A model generated the notes under the pieces. The model searched no databases. It worked only from the letters and a program-made list of their open reading frames with translations, and had not been told where the DNA came from. Positions 44,486 through 64,000 of a DNA stretch of 64,000 nucleotides are shown one piece after another. Source of the stretch: Climacium dendroides (taxonomy: Eukaryota; Streptophyta; Bryopsida; Hypnales; Climaciaceae); the NCBI GenBank assembly GCA_950106755.1, contig OX467082.1:24118001-24182000 (forward strand), given 5' to 3'. The first letter of the stretch is position 1. Each line of letters starts with the position of its first letter. The position numbers and the translations under genes were made by a program.

Positions 44486-45729
44486 AATATTCATTTTAAG
44501 TTTATTCATATTTGATAATATTGTATTAATGCTGAGGACCTATTCATATTGTTGTATTTGATAGGTTTGTAAGAATGATAGCATATTATGTGTCATGCTA
44601 TTATTATGTTATATGCATTGTTGGTGCATTTTGTGTCTATCTCCTTCTAACTTAGGCATTGGAGTTCCCACTTTTGTTGGCTACAGGTTCTAGCAACTTT
44701 AGTGGTTAAGAAGTTTAAGTTTGAGGGAGCAAGTTAATTGTCCCCAAATTGTGTGCCACTTTTTCATTGCTAATTTGTCATTGCTTGTAGTTGCTTACAT
44801 TATGCTAATGTAAACTTCTTGTCCATCTTTTTAGTGCATTATACTAAATCAAGCATCAGAGTGTTTGTGTTTGTTTTGCCGGTCTTGTTGTGCTACTTGT
44901 GAAGCTATAAGAACTAGGAGGAATTTTTTCAAATTTTGATTTTGAATGTAACTTTCCTTTTGTGACAAGAATGTTTGTTCTTCTATATCAATAAAATCAC
45001 CATTTTTGTGCTTGATGTGTTCATTGAATTGCCTAAATCTCTACAAACTTCTATGTATACAAAACAAGTGCACCCTAAAGCAATTTACAAGTGCACTCTT
45101 GGTAGCTTAATTTCAGCCAAATTTAAATTCCATGTCATAACTTCATTCAACACCTTAGATTCAAAAGTAGCCAGTTTCATAATAAAACAAAGCCCAAATC
45201 TCAGTATGAAGCCAATGACTTTTCTGCAAAAATGACACATCTATTGTAAAAAAAGCCACATGGCGACTCCTTATTTGCTCTCTGGTAACAACAGAGCACC
45301 TTGCCTTAAATGAAAAAAAAACCCTTGAACTCCATCACCATCATCCAAGGCATTGATTTTAGCCACAAATCAACGCAATGAAGTCCTTATCTCATTTATT
45401 AGCAAAAGTCTGTCATGAATTGATGTAAGACTATCATGGGTGATTTTCAAGGTGCTTGCATTGGGCGGTTCGTCTGTCATGGTTTGCTTTACCTTACTTG
45501 CTATTCACTCATTGCAAAAAAACATAATTAATTGTAGCAAAAAGTAGCTCTTGCACACATTCCTCGAGTGTCACCATGTTCACACCCTGGGCATATACTG
45601 TATTTACTGTACGTACTCATCTAACTCCGCTTCCTCTGGATCTCTAAACCCAAGTCATCAAAATTCAATGCTTATCAAACCAAAGAGACTGTCGAAGCCA
45701 CCAAGCTACTTTGTCTGTACACAACTCTC
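44486..45729. other. Downstream flank of AKR copy 1
   Basis: No supported gene. The short plus-strand open frame at 44975-45235 is repeated at 59394 in copy 2 only because the DNA is duplicated; it lacks coding features. Confidence 0.6.
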
Positions 45730-51365
<5,636 letters not shown>

Positions 51366-52167
51366 GATCGATCTGCAAGTGCTATCCCAGAGGTCTCTTG
51401 CTATGCTAACTTAGTAATTCAGTCGATCGAATTGGAACGGGAATTTGAAAAGGACTTCTAAACACTTGATTGAGCCTACTTCAGCAAGTTCAATTGAGCA
51501 CTCGACTGTCAATGAGCTCTGAATTTAATCTAATCCCACATTAAAAGGGAAGGCGATCGATTGGGGATGAATTAAAACAACGGAGTAACGTACGGAGAGC
51601 GAAGGAGCGCAGGAAGTTTTGGTTGAGGCGGGGTGCAGAGTTGCAGGCAGGTGAGTTCATGCGCCACGGCCAACTGGCAAGTGTGCGCAGTCTTCGTCGG
51701 AAGTTACATGCTCAGGTGCAGAAGTGGAAGGGAAGCAAGTTGTTAGCTTCTGCACAAGCTCCGACTTACAGGCCGCGTGTTAAATCCAGTGTATTTTTTA
51801 AGCTTTTCCCTTGGTAGCGCGACTGCCCTGGAATGTAACCAAGGAAGGAATAAATGGATAGAATCATGCACTTTAATTTCTCATCCATAATTTATCTATT
51901 ATAAGTTACTTTCATCCAAATATTGGCTATCACTAGTATTTTTTTTAGAGAACTTTGGTGATTTCATCCACATTTTTGCCCATTTTTTATAATGTAAGAG
52001 TAGCCACACACCCCAAAGCAGGGGGTTCTGGCAACAATTCGCCAATAAAAAATTCTTGGTTAAATCGTGCCAACGAAGGTGGGTCCGGATGACGTGGCAT
52101 GCGGGCTGGACCACGGGCCCGGCCAAAGCCCGACCAACCCGGCACTTGACGCCTGCTCCCATCGTCT
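51366..52167. promoter_or_regulatory. Upstream region of AKR copy 1
   Basis: The 5' flank contains the likely leader and promoter of the AKR gene. No clear TATA box or other gene can be fixed. The open frame at 51623-51817 on the plus strand has no supporting feature. Confidence 0.4.
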
Positions 52168-52834
52168 CCGAGTTTGAGGGAGGGCTCCCTCCATCTGAGC
52201 CGTCCAGATGGATCCATGGTGGAGATGGAAGGGCGGGCTCCAGTGTCCACAGTTTCGGCTTGGCTACCCACCCACCTCATTGCATGGGGAAAACACTAAA
52301 TTTATTTATTTTTCATTTGGGTCCAAGTTGTAATGTCAATTGTTTTATATTTTTTTTATAAAACCAAAAGATCTTAGTTAGAAATAGAGGTTACGCCTTC
52401 ATATTTACCCTAAACGATGCTATACACATGCCTTGTTACTAAAGCTACATGCCTAACGGTGCTCCGCTCTAGGCCCAAACCCTACTCGCTTCGCTATGTA
52501 GGATTTGGGTGCTACAATATAATTATAAAATTTCATTTTCAAGGAGAACCTTAAAGTAGGTGGATTAAATTTTTTTAATTTGTCACATATGACAAAATTT
52601 GCAAATTTTGAATTCATATTTGCAATTAGAGGCCCTAAATTAGCTAGGAGATGTGAAGATATACAAATTTTAAGCGGCACAAAATAGGGGGCAATTTTTA
52701 CATTTATCTTTTGACGGGGCAATAGGGGAGGCAATCCTCCTTGGCCCAAAAATTCTATTTGGGCGTCGCCCTTCCATCTCCACTGTGGATCCATCTGGAG
52801 GGCTCAGATGGAGGAAGCCCTCTCTCAAACTCGA
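52168..52834. mobile_element. Foldback/MITE-like element with 68-bp terminal inverted repeats
   Basis: Arms 52168-52235 and 52767-52834 are inverted copies (GAGTTTGAGGGAGGGCT, CCATCTGAGC, CCAGATGGATCCA, GTGGAGATGGAAGGGCG) with about six differences. Each arm itself holds a small hairpin CCATCTG/CAGATGG. The interior is AT-rich and non-coding. Confidence 0.85.
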
Positions 52835-52840
52835 GGTTGC

Positions 52841-55100
52841 CTAGTTGCTAGGTTGGCCCCTCAACACACGGCAACTTATAGTAGGACAGAGTGAAACAAC
52901 ATTGATAGTAAGGAATGTACAATAAAAATACTTAAAACCATCAATGCAAAAAAAATTTGTAGTGTTAGCAATTGAAAATTTTTAAAAGAGTTTTTAGATA
53001 TGGCATGTTATTTCTATGAATTTTCAAAGTCAAAGCTCCCTAGACCATAGAACCCGTCATGAGGTTGGATTCAAAACTGAAGTTCAATAAAATGTGCAAT
53101 CAACTAGTTGCAATTAAGTAAGGAACAATTTAATGACACTTTTGAGGGACACTTCAATGGAAGTCTAGGACACTTCAAGGGAAATCCATTGTGCATTCAT
53201 GAATGGGTATAGAGATGATTTTGGATGTTTCTACCTTAAAGTGGATACCCAAAAATTGCCACTTTTTGCTACTATGCCTAACATTCATTATTATATTGTT
53301 CAAATATTAGCGTTTGAATATTAGTGTTTGAATTGACAAAAATCTTTTTATTGGCCCTACAAAAATCAAGCAATTGCACTTTGCAAGGTCACATTTGTAT
53401 GAAAAATGTCTAAAATGTTGGCGCTTCTTCGGATTCATTCTTCAAGGCAAGTTTTTTTTTTTTTTAAAAGTCGTTTTCAACTCCTTTTTCATGTTAAAAT
53501 AGTAAATTGGATTCCTTTAGTTTTCTAAAAATTGTAAATTGGATTCCTCTACTTTTCATGGGCCTTTCTCTATAATTTTTCTATTCAACTATTTTAATAA
53601 TCCTCTTGCAAATATTGCAAAGTTTCGTATAAAAATTTGGAAAACCTTCCGTCCTTTCTTTGAAAATTGACCAATTCCAATACATGGAAGTCTACCCTAA
53701 TTAGAACAACTTTTATATGGTGGATTTCTAAAACCATGCCCAAATTTTGATGTACATGGATTCTACATCTTAAATTGAGTATCTACTTAGTTTCAAGACT
53801 TTTTAGGGTATGCTTCTGGAGATGCATTTAGATGTGTTTACTGTAGGAGGAATCAAAACTTAGTAATGGAGTTGAGATTGAACCTTTTTTGGAAAGTTTG
53901 TTTGCATTTGAGGCTACTAGCTAGGTATCCAAGTCATAGTTAAGGTTTTCTTAACCTTGTAAAGACATTGAGGTCAAAAAATGGCAGATGGATGACTTTC
54001 CAAATCACTGTAGAAATGAAGAATGCACCTATTAGTCCAAAAATCAGATCATTTTTGAGTGTTTATCTTAGTCATAGGTTGACATACTTCTAGGATTAAA
54101 AAAATGTTTGGATGTCTTGAGGGTTTACTACACACAAGACAGTGACCAAAAAATTAGGTGGATGAAAAATGTGACAAATGAAATTATGACTCAGTTTGCA
54201 TTTAATATAAGAGAAAATTAAGGTAAACTAGCCTAAAACAAGCAAAATTGCTAGCTTCCTTTGTTGACATTTTTGAAAAAAATTATAAAATTCATATAAA
54301 GACAAGCATGGAAAATAGAGAGAGCAATTGAAATTTTATTTTTTTGATAAAGTATAAATTTGTTATGAATTTTTGAAGAGTTCTACCTAATTGGTCCAAA
54401 ATAGTCTCTAGATTACCCCAAAACCACCAAAATTTTTATCCATAATGGTCCTCAAGTAATCACAATATTTCTTGATATAGCCAAAATATTTCTTAACATT
54501 GATGGCCATGACACAAAGGATTTAAAAAGTTAATTTTTGTACTAAATTTACACTGGAAAGGTAAAAGTTTGTAAAACAATCTCTAGTAACTCCATTAGGG
54601 TTTTTTTTCTGGCGATTTGGGGCAAAATTGCACCAAAATTGATTAGGTGGCACCAAGCCTATAGAAAAAAATACAAAAAATGAACGTAGAGTCGCCCAGT
54701 GCAGTGTGGACCTAGTGCTGATTCTGTTTGAAATGTGCATGGAGGCTAGGATTTTGTCGTCAATCTTGTCTTAGGGTTTTGCTATTTGTTTCTTGAGAAG
54801 GAGCCATTTTAGCTGTAGGTTGTCGTCTCCATCACATTTGCGTGCCACCTTATCATTGCACCGATCTCCTTCATAGCCACCCTCTCTCACATTGAAGACC
54901 CTGAGCACTACCTTCACACTTGCAATAAAGTCTTGCGTAGCCCACTCCTCGATGCCATAGCTGAGTAGGGAGCTAGTGAGGATTTGAGTTTGTGGCATTT
55001 GGAGCCAGTACGCAATGTGTACAATGAGGTTCAGATCGCTTAAGTCGCCACATTGATTTCCACTTCTTATAATATGTAGCTCCGTCTTCTGTGGGTAATA
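52841..55100. other. Gene-free AT-rich region
   Basis: I see no gene, conserved motif or clear repeat in this stretch apart from simple A/T runs (for example poly-T near 53450). Confidence 0.6.
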
Positions 55101-55456
55101 AGAATTATGGAGGTTGTTATTGGAATCATGGAGTGTGTTTATGTGAACAATCGTGGAGGGTGTTGCTACCCTGAAGTGTTGCTCCAGAATGGAGAATGGT
55201 TCGCTTACTGGGCTATATGTAAGCGTGGGCTAGCTAAAGAGAGAGTGATAGTATCCTTTTTGCTTTGGTGTTTGGATTTTGTGTATGAAGTGTGGGATTG
55301 TTGGCGTTGTTCAAGCTCCGATTTAGGGGTTGAGGTTCCTCTTTGGTCGACATTGGTTCGATATTGTTCATTTCGGAGTTTGGCGCTTTTGCTTTGATAT
55401 TGTCAACGACGTTGTGACATTGATTTTAGGGTTTGGAGGGGGTTTTGGTGTTGTCC

Positions 55457-56083
55457 ATGGCGGACTCTGTTTCTACTCTCAGAGATATTGGTTTCGCAAG
55501 TGCAGCGAAAACCACAAATGCCGCAATGCAAGCGGAGAAGAGAAAACGAAAATTTGCGAGGCTGCAGTAGGAAGCAAAGGCAGCGGACCGGAAGGCTCAA
55601 GCGATGAAGAGGGCCTTGGAAACAGAGGCTAGGAAGAATGCTCGAAATAGGAAGACAATGCGGAGCTACTTCACCTCAAGTCGAAATTCGTTGAACCGTG
55701 GGCCTTTGCTATGCTTGCTGAAGGAGGTGGGTGATATTGACGCAGCAAGTGGCTTTGCCATGGGATCTTCCAGTATTCAATTGACGGACACGGAGTTGGG
55801 TGGCTCTCAATCCATGGATACAGAAATTCTTCTGTCTTGCCCTGCTGTAGTTCCTATTTCAGATGACGAAGGAAATTTTGATGATTCAAAAGATGATCCA
55901 GACTTGAGTGCAGACGAGATGTTGGATTCCGAAGATGACGCTTTTGTGGACCCGCCATGTCATAGGATTAAACAGCGGAAGAGTGCAGATATAAAGTTGA
56001 AGGGTGCAAAAGCTTCATTACCGTTGTCGTGCTGCAAATGCATGCACTATGTAAAAATATGTACATCTATATATTTTAGGTAG
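55457..56083 (+). pseudogene. Decayed coiled-coil/acidic protein remnant
   Basis: The frame begins MADSVSTLRDIGFASAAKTT, continues with a lysine/arginine-rich coiled coil (QAEKRKRKFARLQ), a TAG at 55568-55570, then in the same frame KAQAMKRALETEARKNARNRKTMR, and ends with an acidic stretch (ISDDEGNFDDSKDDPDLSADEMLDSEDDAF). Composition on both sides of the stop is coherent, so an interrupted gene or transposon ORF is likely. The family is not recognised. The next 600 bp contain a short open frame (56467-56694) that may be another fragment. Confidence 0.4.
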
Positions 56084-57189
56084 ATTTTGATATTTATAAC
56101 ATAATAAAAAAGATGACGTCATTTAAGATGGCTTTAAGGTGACGCTTTATCTTTGTTGTTACAGGCAACTATAAAGAGAAAGATTCACTTGAGAGTATCA
56201 TCACATTTGATTTGATTTTTTTTGTTTTTCATTTAGATTATACTATGTCGAATTGAAGGATTTTTTCTGAGTCCCAAGATAAAGAATCTCAACTAGAGCG
56301 AGAGTTTGAATTTCCTTTATCGCAACTACAGGATCAACCACAACAGCCACTAGATCTTTCATTGCTACATAGGCGGCCAAGAGATGAAGCTGGGCCATCG
56401 CGACCACCAAAATAACCTTGCGTGGAGAAACGATGGCACGGCAATCTTCAACGTGATGCTTAAGCATTGGTGATTCTATTGCAAATTAGATGTGTGGAGC
56501 TCGACAGTCGTGAAGATACATTTGAAGGATGTTTTGAAGGTTTAAATGACGAGCAATATTATTACATCGTGAGGCCTATCGAAGGGAGTTGTGATCACCA
56601 ACAATGGTTAGTAGGGCCAGTTAACCTTTTAATTAAGGCGAATTGTACCGATTACGTTGTTGCTACTATCAAACGCATCCTCAAATTTCTGTAGATGGAA
56701 TGATATTTTAATTGAACCTTTAGTTTTTTACCTCTAATAGATGTATATTGAGTTTTAGTTCTTCATTCCATATTTAGAGTTATTTTCTATAATAGTTTTG
56801 TGTTTGAGAAGTAGTTGGAGGGAGATATTCAAATGGTTTGCCTTCTAGGTGAATTTGAAGTGAATTTCTTTCAAAGATAAAGATAAGAAGATAGTGTGGG
56901 GCCAAATAAGTGCTCAATTATTGTTAGAAGAGTTTTGGGAGTGAGTTAGGGGCTGAACTTACTTGTTTGTGTGGTTAGAGTGAAGATAGGGTGGAGAGAA
57001 AGGTGGGTACTATTCATCTTTTCTCCCGTTGTGAGTTTAGGGAAGGACCTGAATGTTTGGAGGCCCATTGTATTGTGGGTTTTTAGAATTTTGGAATGAA
57101 AATTGATAAAATTGTGTATCATGGTGTCTTTTTTCTAAATTGATCTCACTTGCTTGATTTGAAGTTGTAAATCAAAAGTTGTGCTAGTT

Positions 57190-57700
57190 TGAGTGGAGGG
57201 AGGTTTGTTGCCTTCGAAATTAAGAGGCAGAGGCAGAGACTTCGACCAACCATAAAAGACGGACAGGTTCTTGGTTTGCAATGAAATTTGGAGAAAGTGT
57301 AGGAAATTGAGTTAGATTTTTAGAAAGATATCACTCATTCTATTTGAAGCTTGTATGAGTGAGATATGAGTGTAGAAGTGAAAAAGGGGCTGCTGCCTTT
57401 ATTTTCTTGAGGCCGAAACTTTGAGCGGCCATGAAAGATGGACAGAGTGTTAGTTTGATTTGAATTTTGGAGAGGATGTAGGAAATTTTGTTAACTTTTT
57501 AAGAAGCTATCATTTGATGTGATTGAAGCATTTATGAATAAATTGTGAGTGTGGGAGTGAAGGAGAATCTGTTGCCCTCACTTTTAAAAGCCGAAACTTT
57601 GGACGGCTATAATTATTGGTCAGAGCATTGAAATGAGTTGAGATTTAGAGGAAGTGAAGGGAACTGTATTGGCTTTTCAGAAAGTTATCACTCATTTCAT
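57190..57700. repeat. Diverged tandem repeat, about 190 bp
   Basis: Three diverged units share GCCGAAACTTTG/GACTTCGACC, GACGGACAG/GATGGACAG, GGAGAAAGTGTAGGAAATT and TATCACTCATT words. Non-coding. Confidence 0.65.
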
Positions 57701-57860
57701 TTGAAGTTGTGAAGTAACGGTGGTGTTCATTCAAAATTTAGCTTTGAAGTTGGAGTTGGGGCGGAAATTTAAAGTTGGAGTTGGGGTGGAGACTTGAAGT
57801 GATGATTTGAAGTTGGAATTGAGGTTTAAAGACATGAAGATTGAAGAATCATGTGTTGTG

Positions 57861-58075
57861 GCTTGTTATTCCTAGCCGGATTTGGAGGCTCGTTGTCTTT
57901 CTATTGTTATTTCTAGCCAAATTTGGAGGCTGGTTGTCTTTCTATTGTTATTCCTAGCCGGATTTGGAGGCTTGTTGTCTTTCTATTGTTATTTCTAGCC
58001 GGATTTGAAGGCTCGTTGTCTTTCTATTGTTATTCTTAGCCGAATCTGGAGGCTTGTTGTTTTTCAATTTTGCAT
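57861..58075. repeat. 41-bp minisatellite, five units
   Basis: The word TAGCCGGATTTGGAGGCT recurs at 57873, 57914, 57955, 57996 and 58037, exactly 41 bp apart, each followed by TTGTCTTTCTATTGTTATT. No gene. Confidence 0.95.
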
Positions 58076-58526
58076 TGTAAACCAGTTGCGGGCTCCGTGG
58101 ATATCCAGTATTAGCTTCGTTTTGTATTTGTGGCGACGAAGTGGGATTAATCACCCACATGATCGATCTTATTTGTTGTTTCCACTGATGAAAGGCGCTT
58201 CCTAGTCACCGTGGGTTTGAAGTTTCGGAGCCCATCATTCGGATGGCAGCTCGTATTCTGTTGTCCCGTTTTATCCGTCCGAAAATTTGTTTCTTATTAC
58301 ACACCCTTACCCTTACTCTTATAGAGCCACCACATGATAGGCCAACGGGGAAGAGTTTGAAGATTGAAAACTAAAGACTAAAAGATTTGACTAAAGATTG
58401 AAGACGAAGTTTAAAGATTTACGAACAACAATAATTTTCGTTGTTCCATATTTTCATTCTGCACTTGATTGGTGAATTTACGGATGACAAGTTCACTCAC
58501 CTTCATCATCTTTGTTAGTGGACTGG
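58076..58526. other. Unassigned flank upstream of duplication copy 2
   Basis: No gene recognised. This sequence is absent to the left of copy 1, where the CACTA-like terminus lies instead. Confidence 0.55.
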
Positions 58527-58609
58527 ATTTGCAAGTGACGAGTTCATTTACCATCCTTGTCGTACGACATCCTTCATTCTTAAGTCATATCTAGTTGCAG
58601 CCAGAATCC

Positions 58610-58905
58610 CCGTGATTTCCCAAGGCAAACCGCTCTCAACACGACACCATCCACCACAAGCATGTTAAAATCTTTGAAGAAAAACTATGACCTGCACCGC
58701 AAATTCCACAATGAGTGGGCGGCGAAGGAACCCTGAAGCGAGGCTATCTTGGCAGAAGATGGCATCCTACACATGGTACGCTACAAGCCTTGCATTACTG
58801 TCCGTGGCAAGCCAATACAAATGGCTCCAAAATAGGACACTATATCCAAGCATGGGCAACGTGAGATCCATAAAAAATGTATGGAGCAGGTTTAGCAAGA
58901 AATAT
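58610..58905 (+). pseudogene. BED-like zinc-finger protein remnant (copy 2)
   Basis: Duplicate of the fragment at 44190-44485; encodes KFHNEWAAKEP, stop, SEAILAEDGILHMV, then a second stop before DTISKHGQREIHKKC. More decayed than copy 1. Confidence 0.35.
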
Positions 58906-60201
58906 TCATTGTAAGTTTATTCATATTTGATGATATTGTATTGGTGCTGGAGACATATTCGTATTGTTGCATTTGATAGGTTTGTAAGAATGATAGCATG
59001 TTATGTGTCATGTTATTATTATGTTATGTGCATTGTTGGTGCATTTTGTGTCTATCTCCTTCTAACTTAGGCATTGGAGTTCCCACTTTTGTTGGCTGCA
59101 AGTTTTAGCAACTTTAGTGGTTAAGAAGTTTAAGTTTGAGGGAGCGAGTTAATTGTCCCCAAATTGTGTGCCACTTTTTCATTGCTAATTTGTCATTGCC
59201 TGTAGTTGCTTACATTGTGCTAATGTAAACATTTTGTCCATCTTTTTAGTACTTACATTGTGCTAATGTAAACTTTTTGTCCATCTTTTTAATGTATTAT
59301 ACTAAATCAAGCATCGGAGTGCTTGTGTTTGTTTTGCAGGTCTTGTTGTGCTACTTGTGAAGCTACAAGAACTAGGAGGAATTTCTTCAAATTTTGATTT
59401 TGAATGTAACTTTCCTTTTGTGGCAAGAATCTTTGTTCTTCTATATTAATAAAATCGCCATTTTTGTACTTGATGTGTGCATTGAATTGCCTAAATTTCT
59501 ACAAACTTCTATGTATACAAAACAAGTGCAGCCTAAAGCAATTTACAAGTGCACACTTGGTAGCCTAATTTCAGCCAAATTTAAATTCCACGTCGTAACT
59601 TCATTCAACACCTTAGATTCAAAAGTAGCCAGTTTCATAATAAAACAAAGCCCAAAACAAAGCCCAAATCTCAGTATGAAGTCAATGACTTTTCTGCAAA
59701 AATGACACATCTATTGTAAAAAAAGCCACATGGCGACTCCTTATTTGCTCTCCGGTAACAAAGGAGCACCTTGCCTTAAATGAAAAAAAAAACCTTGAAC
59801 TCCATCACCATCACCCAAGGCATTGATTTTGGCCACTAATCAATGCTATGAAGTCCTTATCTCATTTATTAGCAAAAGTTTGTCATGAGTTGATATAAGA
59901 CTATCATGGGTGATTTTCAAGGTGCTTGCATTGGGCGGTTTGTCTGTCATGGTTTGCTTTACCTTACTTGCTATTCACTCATTGCCAAAAAAAACGTAAT
60001 TTATTGTAGCAAAAAGTAGCTCTTACACACATTCCTCGAGTGTCACCATGTTCACACCCTGGGCATATACTGTTTTTACTGTACGTACACTTCTAACTCC
60101 GCTTCCTCTGGATCTCTAAACCCAAGTCATCAAATTTCAACGCTTTTCAAACCAAAGACACTGTCGAAGCCACCAAGCTACTTTGTCCGTAGACAACTTC
60201 C

Positions 60202-64000
<3,799 letters not shown>

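Noticed and set aside
44975..45235. Short ORF repeated at 59394-59705
   Set aside because: Its presence in both places is due to the segmental duplication; composition and length differences (an in-frame repeat of a short word) do not suggest coding.

Overview
The window is nuclear DNA of a land plant: genes have GT-AG introns, interstitial repeats are of the CCCTAAA (plant telomere) type, and AT-rich satellites and many transposon remnants surround few host genes. DUF7869-type proteins and loose gene spacing suggest a seed-free plant (bryophyte, lycophyte or fern), but the lineage is not settled by sequence alone.

Positions 1-41.4 kb hold three copies of one large multigene mobile element. 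Element A (7391-27408, 20,018 bp) is complete: it starts CAGGGTTG, ends CAACCCTG and is flanked by a perfect 8-bp duplication TTGGCAGG (7383-7390 and 27409-27416). It lies inside an exon of element B (about 2948-7390 plus 27409 to about 41.4 kb or beyond). Fragment C (1 to about 2947, running off the left edge) is an inverted, decayed piece of an A-like copy abutting the left end of B. I call the four gene units P (large three-exon gene, ParB/DGQHR-like motif in the first exon, disordered/coiled-coil end), Q (NIF/FCP1-type HAD phosphatase), R (unknown serine/proline-rich exon) and T (DUF7869-type protein, the likely transposase). P, Q and R lie on the minus strand to the left of a central gene-free domain; T lies on the plus strand to its right.

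Both A and B share a mirror-like plan: P-Q-R genes, array of 21-bp palindromes, CCCTAAA-type repeats, AT-rich domain with 177-197-bp tandem repeats, second CCCTAAA patch, second palindrome array, gene T. The palindromes differ by element: A uses half-site TTCAGGTCGR, B mostly TTTAGGRCGG, and they also occur in introns and between genes (about 30 in A, 22 in B). This looks like an element-encoded DNA-binding or regulatory system with diverging specificity. Most gene copies carry one or a few stops or frameshifts, so neither copy looks fully active as it stands.

Positions 43.4-64 kb are a host region with a recent segmental duplication: a seven-exon aldo-keto reductase gene (minus strand, 45730-51365) and a second, nearly identical copy cut by the window end (60202-64000+). 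The first copy of the duplicated segment contains a 666-bp inverted-repeat transposon whose empty site is preserved in the second copy at 58600/58601. Both carry the same 860-bp inverted-repeat element in intron 3; a relative of that element sits inside the centre of element A. Between the copies (51.4-58.5 kb) lie a foldback element, a decayed coiled-coil ORF and minisatellites.
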